In this document: piece after piece, positions 7,927 to 17,388 of the stretch | Position numbering within the stretch: the first letter of the stretch is position 1 | Layout: every line of letters begins with the position of its first letter | Origin: Bacteroidota bacterium | Lineage (GTDB): Bacteria; Bacteroidota; Bacteroidia; Flavobacteriales_E; Vicingaceae | Reading direction: 5' to 3' | NCBI GenBank assembly: GCA_013112545.1 | Contig: JABFGJ010000006.1 | Location: forward strand, 62,001 to 126,000 | Length of the DNA stretch: 64,000 bases | Notes under the pieces: generated by a model | Databases searched by the model: none | Told to the model about the DNA's origin: nothing | Seen by the model: only the letters and a program-made list of their open reading frames with translations | Program-made: the position numbers and the translations under genes

Positions 7927-8808
7927 CTACAGTGAATTAAAGTGATCCTCATATTCCGTGCCTCTATAATATTCTTTGGCAAACAACCTAGAAAACTCGT
8001 ACAAGCCTCTAAACTCCTCTCCTATTAAGTGAATGTTCCCAAATTCCTGTTTTAAAATAAAAGGGGCTTCATGAAATACTTCATAACCGCTCTCCCAGCC
8101 CATCAGTGCGGTAAAATACAAGCGGTCGTATTTAACTAACCAAGCCTCGTCAAAAGGTATGTATTCATTTACCGCTTGCTGCGCTTTTCTAATATGTTTA
8201 AAGTCATCTGCAATATATTGAAACCAAAAGTACAGGCTTTGGAACGGTCGGAATGCTAATGTATTCCAATCGTATTGAAGGGTCCAATAAAAATCGTGGT
8301 GACGACTTATCCAAGCTTCAATTTCTTCTTTTGTTACAAAAATTTGCTTGTAACTGTTTGTAATTTCAGCAATTGCTTGTTCTGCTTGAATCTTTTTTAA
8401 ATTATATTCTGCTGTTTCTCGAAAAGTTATTTTTTCATCATCATATACATATATTTCTGTACTACTTGGCTCTGCTGTAGGATATATGGAATGGTTTTTT
8501 AAATAATAACGCTCATGGGTTACAGGCATTGTTCTGTATTCTTTTACCTCATTTTCTGCATCTATTGTACTTTGATTTACTACCTCAGTAATTTCTCCTC
8601 TCTCATTTTTGTGAACGATATATTTATGGTATTTACCAACCTCAGAGAAGCACAAGTAATATTTTTCACTGCCCACCGGTAAATTTCTAATTTGAAATTT
8701 GGTAACCGGCATACCCATTAACCTATATTCTCTTCGAATTGCTACACATTTGCGGAGGAATAGGTAGTGCGGGATTTGGAGGAGGGTGGAGAGGGTTTGG
8801 AGGGTCAT
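7927..8808 (-). CDS. Hypothetical protein
   Basis: I do not recognise this 293-residue protein. It is rich in Tyr, Phe and Trp in its C-terminal half (FYWTLQYDWNTLAF, FQSLYFWFQYI) but has no clear membrane span and no signal peptide. The N-terminal 30 residues are of low complexity character and an internal start at MGMPVTKFQIRN (about residue 31) is possible. It sits alone between the WYL remnant and the AbiE-like pair, within a defence-rich stretch, so an accessory role is possible but not shown. Confidence 0.55.
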   Translation of the reverse strand: MTLQTLSTLLQIPHYLFLRKCVAIRREYRLMGMPVTKFQIRNLPVGSEKYYLCFSEVGKYHKYIVHKNERGEITEVVNQSTIDAENEVKEYRTMPVTHERYYLKNHSIYPTAEPSSTEIYVYDDEKITFRETAEYNLKKIQAEQAIAEITNSYKQIFVTKEEIEAWISRHHDFYWTLQYDWNTLAFRPFQSLYFWFQYIADDFKHIRKAQQAVNEYIPFDEAWLVKYDRLYFTALMGWESGYEVFHEAPFILKQEFGNIHLIGEEFRGLYEFSRLFAKEYYRGTEYEDHFNSL

Positions 8809-8845
8809 TTGATTTAAATTGGATTTTCACTTATAAAACTAAGAC

Positions 8846-9682
8846 TTAATGGCTATTAACTCCTTTATGAAATGCTTCTAATATGCTGAAAGTATATTCA
8901 ATTGCTCTATCTAATTTTTTTGCCCAATCTTTAGCTATTTCAGACTTACTTACCTCCTTTAAATTAGAAGTTAAAATTCCTTCAATACGCTCTGAGAGTA
9001 TTTTAGATTTATTAATCAGAAGTTTTGATTTTCTTCCTAGCACCTCTGCCGCAATTATAAGTTGATCAAAATTTTCATCGGGAATAGTGTCATAATGAAA
9101 TTCTACAATTTCATCAAATTCCAAATCATAATAATGTTGAATAATTCTTAGAATATCTGCTAGGTCGTTTTCCCTTTCTCCTGGTCTGTCGCTCCATGCT
9201 ATTAATTTCAATATTACCATTCCTTCTAATGTTGGAATGTTGGCTATTTTTTCTTCAATTGGAATAGGTACTGCTGCTTCTAAAACTTCACTAAATCCCA
9301 ATACATGCAAATCGGTATAGCGCTCATTGAAGTTATCGGTATGTTGTTCTTCAATTTCACCAAATGGCAATAATTCAATTGCTACATTAAAAGAATTTGA
9401 ATAAAAAGTCAATGGTGCTTTTACTTTTTGAAACCCTTTTTTGATTAGGCCTACTGTTATATTTTCAAAAGTAGCCATGTTGGGAATCATAATCGCAAAA
9501 TCTATGTCTTTTGTCCCCCTGTTAGGTTTTATTCCTTTTTTAAGGAGTTGTAAAGCAATTGCACTAGCTCCTATTAAATAATAAGGAGTTTCGTTTTCAC
9601 TCATAACATCGTCAATGCAATCAAAAGTTTCTTTAAAATATGGAATGCTTAGTTCCTTATAAGTTTTGTTGGATATATTCAT
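8846..9682 (-). CDS. AbiEii-like nucleotidyltransferase toxin
   Basis: This 278-residue protein shows the nucleotidyltransferase signature: YLIGASAIAL near residue 36 followed by GTKDIDFAI (the DxD metal site, about 57-65), and a later conserved KLIAW. AbiEii/MNT proteins transfer nucleotides to tRNA or other targets and act as toxins of type IV systems. Its start lies inside the end of the upstream gene (26-base overlap with 9657-10631), so the two are translated together. The pairing with an AbiEi-type regulator makes the toxin call likely, though activity is inferred. Confidence 0.78.
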   Translation of the reverse strand: MNISNKTYKELSIPYFKETFDCIDDVMSENETPYYLIGASAIALQLLKKGIKPNRGTKDIDFAIMIPNMATFENITVGLIKKGFQKVKAPLTFYSNSFNVAIELLPFGEIEEQHTDNFNERYTDLHVLGFSEVLEAAVPIPIEEKIANIPTLEGMVILKLIAWSDRPGERENDLADILRIIQHYYDLEFDEIVEFHYDTIPDENFDQLIIAAEVLGRKSKLLINKSKILSERIEGILTSNLKEVSKSEIAKDWAKKLDRAIEYTFSILEAFHKGVNSH

Positions 9683-10631
9683 TCAATATCATTTCTGCAG
9701 TTTCATTATTTCTTTTCCCTCCTTCTAACAATAGCTCAGCATATATGATGATGGCAGGAGCGGCTGTACCTTGATTAAATTCATTGTTCCAAAATAGCTC
9801 TACAACTTCTAGGTGACCATCTTGCTTTGGTTGAAGCTTATAGTTCCTAATCAGGTTAGCCTGAACTTCATTCGTATAAAGAATGAAGTTTTCTGGACGG
9901 AGGTAGTTTGTGAGCAGATCAGCTGCTGCTTCACCACCCCAAACGGCAATTCCTTCATTTAATTGAATCTCTTGCCATGGCACCCTCATTTGATACCTTT
10001 TATTCTTTAACGTTGGTTTTAGGATTGTTTGATAACCTTCTATCCACCTGTGCAGCAATTCTTTTCTATTCTCCCAAATGTATTCTTTTTTATTCAGTGG
10101 AATAAGATAACCCGTAGCCTTTAAGCCCTCAATAATTTGTGGAATATTTCCCAAACCTACTCCCGTATATTCTGCAATTTCTCTTTGTGTTTGGTTCACC
10201 AAGTCTTGTTTTATTAAAAAGTGTAAGAGCACCTTTAATCCTGTTTTTGTAAAGGCTCTATTTCCTTTTTCCTTCGTGATTTGAATAGGTTTTTTTGTAT
10301 CTATTAAAAGATAGACATGATCTCTTTCCAAGTACATATTACCATTCGCTTCCATGTATGCTATCTTTTTTTCTCTTAAAGCTTCCTTTACCTTTGTGGG
10401 TATCCGCTCAGCTACTAAAAGTACATGTTTATTTTGCCTACTTTTTTCTTCTAATTGGGCAATAAGGTACTGGCGTACTTCTTTTCTAAGCTCTATTACA
10501 AAATGAAATTGCTGGTTCTTATAAATTATAGTAATCACTTCATCTAACTTCTCTTTTGGGTTGTAGAGTAGTTCTAAAGGGACTTCTTTTTTTACATTTT
10601 GTAAAGCAATATTTAATATCTCTTTTTTCAT
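9657..10631 (-). CDS. AbiEi-like antitoxin/repressor
   Basis: This 324-residue protein has an N-terminal nuclease-like fold region and a central winged helix (about 128-185: TKTGLKVLLHFLI, QREIAEYTGVGLGNI, then KATGYLI), the layout of type IV antitoxins related to AbiEi (COG4861 type). These bind the operon promoter as repressors. It is the first gene of a two-gene unit with the nucleotidyltransferase, overlapping it by 26 bases. A strong palindrome with flanking half-sites lies directly upstream of its start, matching expected autoregulation. Confidence 0.78.
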   Translation of the reverse strand: MKKEILNIALQNVKKEVPLELLYNPKEKLDEVITIIYKNQQFHFVIELRKEVRQYLIAQLEEKSRQNKHVLLVAERIPTKVKEALREKKIAYMEANGNMYLERDHVYLLIDTKKPIQITKEKGNRAFTKTGLKVLLHFLIKQDLVNQTQREIAEYTGVGLGNIPQIIEGLKATGYLIPLNKKEYIWENRKELLHRWIEGYQTILKPTLKNKRYQMRVPWQEIQLNEGIAVWGGEAAADLLTNYLRPENFILYTNEVQANLIRNYKLQPKQDGHLEVVELFWNNEFNQGTAAPAIIIYAELLLEGGKRNNETAEMILNEYIQQNL

Positions 10632-10633
10632 TT

Positions 10634-10684
10634 GTTCACAAATATACGATGTTCACGTTACGTGAACAAGCAAAAATAGTGAAC
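10634..10684. promoter_or_regulatory. Operator cluster of the AbiE-like operon
   Basis: The central element GTTCACG-TTA-CGTGAAC (10651-10667) is a perfect 7-bp inverted repeat. Matching half-sites flank it: GTTCAC at 10634-10639 and GTGAAC at 10679-10684, making the whole cluster symmetric. It begins two bases upstream of the AbiEi-like start codon. AbiEi proteins are known to bind inverted repeats at their promoter, so this is the likely binding site. Confidence 0.75.
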
Positions 10685-10874
10685 AATATTTTTTTTCTAG
10701 AAATAATGTAGAGCTGAAATAAAAGCTCTTTTGCCTTTTAAAGGTTATTAGAAAATCGACCAGCAATTTGATTAATAATTTCAAAGTCAATATTTAGGGA
10801 TTATTGCTTAATCTCTGAGCGTTAAGCAACCAAAGATGGGTAAGGATTACTTATTAATAGAAAAATTATAGAAA

Positions 10875-11603
10875 CTAATAATCCCAATCTACATGACTCA
10901 CCGGTAAGCGATTTAACTCATCTCTATGCAATCGCCATTTGGGCATGAATTTATTGAGTAAACGTATAAAATTATCATTGTGATTGCGTTCGATTAAATG
11001 AACCAATTCATGAACGATAATATATTCCAAACAAATCATGGGTTTCTTCGCCAACTCCAAATTGAGTAAAATACGTTTGGTATCGGTTTTACACGAACCC
11101 CATTTCGTTTTCATGTGTTTTACTTGCCAATCTGAACTTTTAACTTCAATTACTTGCTCCCATTTATCAATTAAGGCTGGAACTACCGACTTTAAATAGG
11201 CTCGATACCATTCTTTCATTAATCGCTGTCTAGTTTCATAAGAAGTACCTAGACGCAAATTCATAATTATTTTCTTCGTTCCCTTTAACTCAACTGTATT
11301 CTTAGAAGCATCCTCTTTCACTTCTAGCATGTATTTTTTACCTAAAAAGTAATGCGCTTCACCAGAAATGTATTTTCGTGGCGATTCTCGATGACTTTCT
11401 TTAAATCCTTTTACATGTTTCTTAATCCATCCCAATTTAGAAATAGCAAACAATCGTATAATCTCAGGATCGGTGTGTTCTGGTGCTGCCAAACGAATTC
11501 GTCCAACTGGTGGATAAACTGCTAAGTGCATATTTTTGATGTCTTTTCGTACTACATCAATTTCTAAATTGGCAATTGAAATCTGCTCCATATCAATACT
11601 CAA
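10875..11603 (-). CDS. YgjP/SprT-like zinc metallopeptidase
   Basis: The 242-residue protein carries HELVHLIERNHND (HExxH zinc site with a second histidine downstream, about 192-205) and the preceding WGSCKTDTKRILLNLEL typical of the YgjP-like (DUF45, COG1451) M48-related family. Members are often encoded beside type I hsdR, as here: its start overlaps the end of hsdR by 11 bases. The substrate is unknown. It is the last gene of the large minus-strand restriction-modification locus. Confidence 0.85.
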   Translation of the reverse strand: MSIDMEQISIANLEIDVVRKDIKNMHLAVYPPVGRIRLAAPEHTDPEIIRLFAISKLGWIKKHVKGFKESHRESPRKYISGEAHYFLGKKYMLEVKEDASKNTVELKGTKKIIMNLRLGTSYETRQRLMKEWYRAYLKSVVPALIDKWEQVIEVKSSDWQVKHMKTKWGSCKTDTKRILLNLELAKKPMICLEYIIVHELVHLIERNHNDNFIRLLNKFMPKWRLHRDELNRLPVSHVDWDY

Positions 11604-14600
11604 CTTGCACTTTAATAATCTTCATTAATTCATCTGTTCGCTCTTGATTCTCGATAATAGAATTGATTGCAATATTAAGCTTACGCTCCTTTAATGGAGA
11701 GCTTTTCCAACCGTCTAGCTTATTTTGATGAATAATACTATCTACGGCTAGAGCCAACACTACATCCTGATCTAAATTATCAAAAAGCGACCTTTTTGCA
11801 GGAGTATCTAAAGTACTTGGATAGCTTCCACTTTTCTCTGGTGCTGTTATTTGTTCTGCCAATTCTTTAATTTTTCGCAAAAACTCTTCATAAGCAATGG
11901 AAGCTTCTTTTCGCATCCGAATCAATTCGGCTAGTAAAAATGACATCCGCTCGAAGTAACGTGGATTGGTGTGCGATTGCTCAATAATAACTCGCCGAAC
12001 ATTGTTTTCAATTTGTTCAGCAACGGCCTCTTGACTGCGTTTTTTCTGATAATTTTCACCAGGCTCACTTACATTAACAATCAGTTCTACTAAACTTTGA
12101 TTCTCGAAATCTGATATTTTTCTACTGCTCTTCGCATCAATATACATGTCCATTAATTGGCGCATACCGGGTTCAAAGCGTTTTAAATCAAAAGCATCAC
12201 CACTGGCTTGCTTTATCATGTCTCTCAGTTCGGTGTAATACCTCACCTGCTCTTTTATTTCAGCTGCTTCCTTTTCTGTATAGCCTGCTTTCTGCATTTC
12301 ATTGGCCAATTCAGTATAAGCTCTCACTAATTTAGAAACTGCTTTGTACAATGCCAGTCGCTTTTCTTCTCGATCTTTTATGTCTTGAGGAATCTCCGTA
12401 TTTCCACAGAAGAAACGCCTGAAGTTCGGTTCGTCTTTAGGAAAAACAGGCTCGCAAAGCGCAATAACAGCTTCCAAAGCGGTATCTAATCGCTCTTTGC
12501 TTACTTCATATCGATCTGATAGCAAATCTTTCACATCATCTATGTCGTATTCATCAAAAGCACCAGAAGTATAATCGTTAATTGAACGTTTTAAACTTTT
12601 AAATAAATCTTTGTAATCTATGATGTAACCAAATTCCTTATCCTCGCTATCTACTCTATTTACACGGCAAATGGCCTGAAAAAGACCGTGGTCTTGCATG
12701 CTTTTATCGATGTATAAATAAGTGGCAGATGGCGCATCAAAACCAGTTAACAATTTATCGACTACGATCAACAACTTCATTTGAGCCGGCTCATTGATAA
12801 ACTTGGTTTTTACCTCAGCTTCAAAATCTTCTGCACTTTTCCCATTGAGCATTTTGGTATAAATCTCATATTTCTCGATTTTATCCGTAGCTCCATCCTC
12901 CCCCGTAGTTTCACCCTTCAAATCACCGTGATGTGGTTCGTACGAAGTAATAATGGCACATTTTTTAAATCCTGCGCTTTGAAACAGCTCATAATATTTA
13001 CAAGCTTGATAAATACTTCCACTTACCAATAAAGCGTTCCCCTGCCCTGTTGACAACATCGGAAACATGTCAAAATCATAGATAATGTCTTGTACTATTT
13101 TTTCTAAACGAGATTTGGAACCCAATACGCGCTGCATGGTTCCCCATTTCTTTTTCAACTCGGTTTTGGCAACATCCGTTAATCCTGCGGTTTTGGTTTC
13201 AAACCAATTGTCTATTCGCTCCTGGTTGGTAATTAACTGCTCTACGTCTCTTGCTTCATACAATAAATCCAACACTACTCCATCGGCAACGGCTTCATCA
13301 AATTTGTAAGGATTGCCGATGTATGGCCCAAAAATCTCTATGCTTTTCTGTTTGTCTCTTTTTAAAAGTGGTGTTCCTGTAAAACCAATGAAAGTAGCAT
13401 CTGGTAAAAACAGTTTCATGGCTTCATGCAGCTTTCCCGATTGCGTTCGGTGACATTCATCTACAAATACATAAATCTCACCCAATGCTTCAAAATTGCC
13501 GTCTATGCTTTCTTTCAACTCTTTGATGTAAGCATCAAAATCGCCTTCGTCTGACTTTCTACCAAACTTATGCACCAAACTGCACAGCAACCAAGGGTCT
13601 TTCTTTTGTAAAACACTTAATAAATCTCTACCGCTAGTTGTTCTGTATATTTTCTCATCAACCCCAATAAACAACTTCTCTATTTGGTCGTCAAGCTCTT
13701 CTCTATCTGTAATGATTAATACACGGCTGTCTTTTACGTTTTCTCGAATCCATTTGGTGAGCCAAACCATGGTTAAACTTTTACCGCTTCCTTGTGTATG
13801 CCAAAGGATTCCGCCTTTCTTTTCAATTACATTGGTTTGGGCTGCCTTTATCCCAAAATACTGATTGGGGCGACACAGCTTTTTTGTGCCTTTATCAAAT
13901 ACTACAAAGTCGTGAATAAGCTCCAACAAGCGACCTTTCTCACAAATTTGAGCCAAGTGTTTGTCCAATATGTAATCAAAATGAAGGTCGCTTTCTTCTT
14001 TCCATTTTAGGTAATACTTTTCAGGAGTTTGTATAGTTCCGTAGCGCATGCCTTGGGTATCGTTGCCAGCCATTACTAACTGCATGCAACTAAAAAATTG
14101 TGGGATAAAATTGTTGCTTTGGTTGTCTAAATTTTGACGAATCCCTTCGCTTATGCCTACTTTACTTCGTTTTAGCTCTAATACTCCAACCGCAATACCA
14201 TTTACATAAATGACGATATCGGGGCGTTTCGGAAACTTTCCTTTCACAGTAACTTCTTCGGCAATGGCAAAATGGTTGTTTGTTGGGGTTTCCCAATCTA
14301 TCAATTTTACACTTTCTTTGGGCTGGCTCAACTCTTCCCGAACATTTACACCGTAACGCAGCAGCTTATACACCGCTTTATTGCTTTCGTATAAATCTTC
14401 AGACGATTTGCTCACCTCCTTCATTAAAGCATGAATGGCTTTTTTAGCCAAGGATGCGGAATAACCTTGCTTCTTAATTAAAAAATCGAGCAGCAAATTC
14501 TCTTCTACCGGATAAACCCGAGTTTCTTCCTCCCAATCGCCCAAATAATCGTAGCCTAAGTTATGCTGAAAATGTTGAATGATTCTATTTTGAGAATCTC

Positions 14601-14628
14601 TTTCTGATTTGCCTATTTGATTGTTCAT
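11593..14628 (-). CDS. hsdR: Type I restriction endonuclease, motor/nuclease subunit
   Basis: At 1011 residues this is full length for HsdR. The N-terminal PD-(D/E)xK nuclease has D137 (RPDIVIY) and E151-L-K153. The superfamily 2 translocase follows: Walker A TQGSGKS (278-284), DECH box (390-393), motif III FTGTP, and motif VI QAICRVNRV. With HsdM and HsdS it forms the complex that translocates and cuts DNA lacking host methylation. It overlaps the next upstream gene (14625-16436) by four bases (ATGA), so they are translationally coupled. No damage is visible. Confidence 0.95.
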   Translation of the reverse strand: MNNQIGKSERDSQNRIIQHFQHNLGYDYLGDWEEETRVYPVEENLLLDFLIKKQGYSASLAKKAIHALMKEVSKSSEDLYESNKAVYKLLRYGVNVREELSQPKESVKLIDWETPTNNHFAIAEEVTVKGKFPKRPDIVIYVNGIAVGVLELKRSKVGISEGIRQNLDNQSNNFIPQFFSCMQLVMAGNDTQGMRYGTIQTPEKYYLKWKEESDLHFDYILDKHLAQICEKGRLLELIHDFVVFDKGTKKLCRPNQYFGIKAAQTNVIEKKGGILWHTQGSGKSLTMVWLTKWIRENVKDSRVLIITDREELDDQIEKLFIGVDEKIYRTTSGRDLLSVLQKKDPWLLCSLVHKFGRKSDEGDFDAYIKELKESIDGNFEALGEIYVFVDECHRTQSGKLHEAMKLFLPDATFIGFTGTPLLKRDKQKSIEIFGPYIGNPYKFDEAVADGVVLDLLYEARDVEQLITNQERIDNWFETKTAGLTDVAKTELKKKWGTMQRVLGSKSRLEKIVQDIIYDFDMFPMLSTGQGNALLVSGSIYQACKYYELFQSAGFKKCAIITSYEPHHGDLKGETTGEDGATDKIEKYEIYTKMLNGKSAEDFEAEVKTKFINEPAQMKLLIVVDKLLTGFDAPSATYLYIDKSMQDHGLFQAICRVNRVDSEDKEFGYIIDYKDLFKSLKRSINDYTSGAFDEYDIDDVKDLLSDRYEVSKERLDTALEAVIALCEPVFPKDEPNFRRFFCGNTEIPQDIKDREEKRLALYKAVSKLVRAYTELANEMQKAGYTEKEAAEIKEQVRYYTELRDMIKQASGDAFDLKRFEPGMRQLMDMYIDAKSSRKISDFENQSLVELIVNVSEPGENYQKKRSQEAVAEQIENNVRRVIIEQSHTNPRYFERMSFLLAELIRMRKEASIAYEEFLRKIKELAEQITAPEKSGSYPSTLDTPAKRSLFDNLDQDVVLALAVDSIIHQNKLDGWKSSPLKERKLNIAINSIIENQERTDELMKIIKVQVEY

Positions 14629-16436
14629 GAATCGATTCTTTTATTGTTGAATTTCCAAGTTTCAAAAGCTAAATCCAATAATATCTTTTGCCTTGCTTGA
14701 ATAGAATTCTTAGTCCATTCTTTTGGACTGAAATGATATCTTAATTTAAATCGGTTTAAACCTGTATCTTTTCCAATTGAGAAGTTATGATTTAAAAGAT
14801 TTGTTGAAACAACTGAAGATTTAACATATTCTATTTGTTTCTTTTCGAACCAATTTGAGCTTAAATCATTAAACCTGTTTACAGCCTGATTAATTGAAGA
14901 CTCTAATAATGTTACATTGCCTAATTGGTTAATCGTATTGGTATAATCGTCATTATCAATAAATTCTTCTGGAATTACCCCGTCTTTTGGTGTTTGTGGC
15001 AAAATATGTTCTACTTGTAAATCATCATAGAAATCTTTACCCTTAATCGGAATCCCAGATAAGGAGAGAACTGTATTCTCTAAACTTCCTAAAACATAGC
15101 GTTTCCTATATAATGGATTGTAATTCCAATGACTTATATTTAGGAATGATGCTTTAAAAAGACTCAATTTTTCTTTTACATATTCAACCATTGTATTTTC
15201 AATCACAACTTCAATTTCTTCTTGTTTTGTCAGATTTCTCAATTTTGCAGCCCAAAGTGTAAAAAGTCGCTCATTATATTTAGCCTGAATACCAATTGTA
15301 TTACTGTAAAAGAAGAAACTTTCTAATTGAGTTCCTAAGTATAGAATTGTACTTTCTGGGGCATTTTGTTCGAGAGCTAATAGTAAAATTAAATGTTGTC
15401 TTGATCTGTATTTATTTATGAACCCAATATTTGTAATGCTTGGGAATTCACCTCCATCTGCCATTAATTGAGTTGCAGTTACTAACTTGGAATATCTTTT
15501 GGAACTAGCGTTTAATTCCTTGGCAAATTTTAATGGAGAGTTTTCATAGTCGGTTGCTTTTTTGCCTTCAGGAGATATTAACCACTTATATATAAAATCT
15601 TCTCGCATGATACCGAAATAATATCTCGCCATTAAGAAGTATCTTAAAAATCTAAGTGGACTTTGTCCTTCACCACATGAATGTAAGTTAGTTGTTATTT
15701 CTTTCCATATAATCTTAATTTTTTCAAAGTCTTGGGCATTTGCATGGCTAAAGAGTAGGTTTTTTACTAAATCCATTGCATTTAATCCAGCCCCCCGTTG
15801 ATTAATTGTTTCAAATATTTTTAATGCACTACTTAAATCTTCTGATTCAATTACAACTAGCTCAATTTTACCAATAAAGTATCTTAAATAGGCAATTAAT
15901 GAATCGTTATCTATGTTTTTATAAGTTGTAAAATGATCAAACAATTTAGCGTAGGCCTGCCTCATTCTAATAATAGAAGGTGTGTCTTCTTCTTTAAAAG
16001 TCTCATTATCTATCATGTGTTGAAGAAAGGTTTTACTCTCTTCGTATTGAAGTTCTAATCGATAATTGGTATCGTCACTCTCGATGTCAAAATCAGAAAG
16101 CAATTCTTCGATTTTTGCAAGGTATTTTTTTTGCTTATCAGTTAAAGATAATTTCTGTAAAATATCTCGAAATGCGCAAAGCGATAAGATGATAGTTGTA
16201 AGTCGTTGTTGACCGTCGATTACATCATACTTATTATTATTTTCTACTATGATAATTGAACCAATAAAATAACCCTTTTGCTCCTTAGTCGAAGGATCAA
16301 ATTCATTATCAATATCTGCAATAAATTGTTCTACCTGATCATCAGGCTTCCAGACATATTCCCTTTGATAATCAGGCACAATAAAGAAATAATCTTTTAA
16401 TTTCGAAATACTTTTAACGTTTGCTTCAATATTCAT
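14625..16436 (-). CDS. DUF262-DUF1524 fusion, GmrSD-type restriction protein
   Basis: The N-terminal DUF262 domain has QREYVW (24-29) and DGQQR (74-78), the nucleotide-hydrolysis motif of the GmrS/ParB-like fold, and RGAGLNAMDLVKN further on. The C-terminal DUF1524 HNH-type nuclease has VEHILPQ (H477) and LGNVTLL. Single-chain GmrSD proteins, SspE and BrxU cut modified or phosphorothioated DNA, or sense modification in other systems. Here it is embedded between the hsdS side and hsdR and overlaps hsdR by four bases, so it is probably made together with the type I enzyme. Confidence 0.88.
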   Translation of the reverse strand: MNIEANVKSISKLKDYFFIVPDYQREYVWKPDDQVEQFIADIDNEFDPSTKEQKGYFIGSIIIVENNNKYDVIDGQQRLTTIILSLCAFRDILQKLSLTDKQKKYLAKIEELLSDFDIESDDTNYRLELQYEESKTFLQHMIDNETFKEEDTPSIIRMRQAYAKLFDHFTTYKNIDNDSLIAYLRYFIGKIELVVIESEDLSSALKIFETINQRGAGLNAMDLVKNLLFSHANAQDFEKIKIIWKEITTNLHSCGEGQSPLRFLRYFLMARYYFGIMREDFIYKWLISPEGKKATDYENSPLKFAKELNASSKRYSKLVTATQLMADGGEFPSITNIGFINKYRSRQHLILLLALEQNAPESTILYLGTQLESFFFYSNTIGIQAKYNERLFTLWAAKLRNLTKQEEIEVVIENTMVEYVKEKLSLFKASFLNISHWNYNPLYRKRYVLGSLENTVLSLSGIPIKGKDFYDDLQVEHILPQTPKDGVIPEEFIDNDDYTNTINQLGNVTLLESSINQAVNRFNDLSSNWFEKKQIEYVKSSVVSTNLLNHNFSIGKDTGLNRFKLRYHFSPKEWTKNSIQARQKILLDLAFETWKFNNKRIDS

Positions 16437-16452
16437 AATTCTATTTTTATAT

Positions 16453-17220
16453 TTATTCCAAAATCCCCCTCACCATTTCCAAATCCCTCACTCTTTCTCT
16501 TATAATCTTCTTGTTGCTACTATAGCTAAATTGGGAATAATCTATTTCTATTAATTTAATTTGTTGTTGCTTTAAAACGTCTCTGCGGCGTTGGTCGTAT
16601 ATTTTACGTTGCTCGCCTCTGCTCACTCCGCTTACCGTCATTACATCTGCTTTGTCAAAATGTGGTACTGCTTCGCTGTGCTGCCGTTCTCTGTATTCTA
16701 TCACCAAGTTTAAGCTTTCATAAAAAGCATCTACAGGTAATTTTCTTCCTTCTTTATTCTTTCCTGTGTCACCTCTTAAAAAATCGAAGGTATGTTGTCT
16801 GCTTCCTGTTTTGCCCAACACTTCATCACAGAGGTTAAGCACATAATTTTCATCACTGTCTTTGCGTTTACTTTCCGTTTTAACCGCTTTTGACGTGGTT
16901 TTTACTATTGGTTTAATCGGCTTTTTTATTGCTAAGGGTTTAGAACCGGCAAAACGGCCAATCGGCTGAAAATACCAATTCACATATTTTGTATTCCGTT
17001 CAGCTACCAAATAAGGAATCAAATGCAGTTGGTTTTGTTTATCTAAGTCTCGTAATAGTTTACGCAGCGGTAAACCATCTTTAGGGTTCTTTTCCCAAAT
17101 ACCTGCTTTTAAAAAATATGGCATAAACTCTTTGGCGGCTTGTCGCCCAATACTTGGGCTGTGTGCATACACCAATTCCAATACTTGGTTTATCAAAGAA
17201 ATTCGCTCTTCATTATTCAT
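16453..17220 (-). CDS. Vsr/DUF559-like endonuclease-domain protein
   Basis: The first 85 residues form a helical domain; a basic linker (about 95-120) follows; the last 100 residues have the pattern of a Vsr/DUF559-type PD-(D/E)xK fold: VDAFYESLNLVIEYRERQH (D164, E175, Q180, H181), then YDQRRRDVLKQQQIKLIEID (D209, R213). In such proteins the D and E/Q residues bind the metal. I do not know a named family for the N-terminal part. It sits between hsdS and the GmrSD-like gene, so it may be a nicking or accessory nuclease of the locus. Nuclease activity is inferred. Confidence 0.65.
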   Translation of the reverse strand: MNNEERISLINQVLELVYAHSPSIGRQAAKEFMPYFLKAGIWEKNPKDGLPLRKLLRDLDKQNQLHLIPYLVAERNTKYVNWYFQPIGRFAGSKPLAIKKPIKPIVKTTSKAVKTESKRKDSDENYVLNLCDEVLGKTGSRQHTFDFLRGDTGKNKEGRKLPVDAFYESLNLVIEYRERQHSEAVPHFDKADVMTVSGVSRGEQRKIYDQRRRDVLKQQQIKLIEIDYSQFSYSSNKKIIRERVRDLEMVRGILE

Positions 17221-17388
17221 TCTAGTTTCAAGTTCAGTTCACTTTTCTCTATCATTTCCGCTTGCCTATATTTCGACTATCGCTCAATATGACAAGCTAA
17301 CTTGTATTTTATTCACTTATAATTTCTCATTCGCAATTCTATCTTCATTTTACCACTAATCTGTCTAATCTCTATCAGCGCAGCAGTC

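Noticed and set aside
10710-10729. Hairpin AGAGCT/AGCTCT as terminator
   Set aside because: Only six base pairs with no good T-run on the strand where a terminator would be needed.
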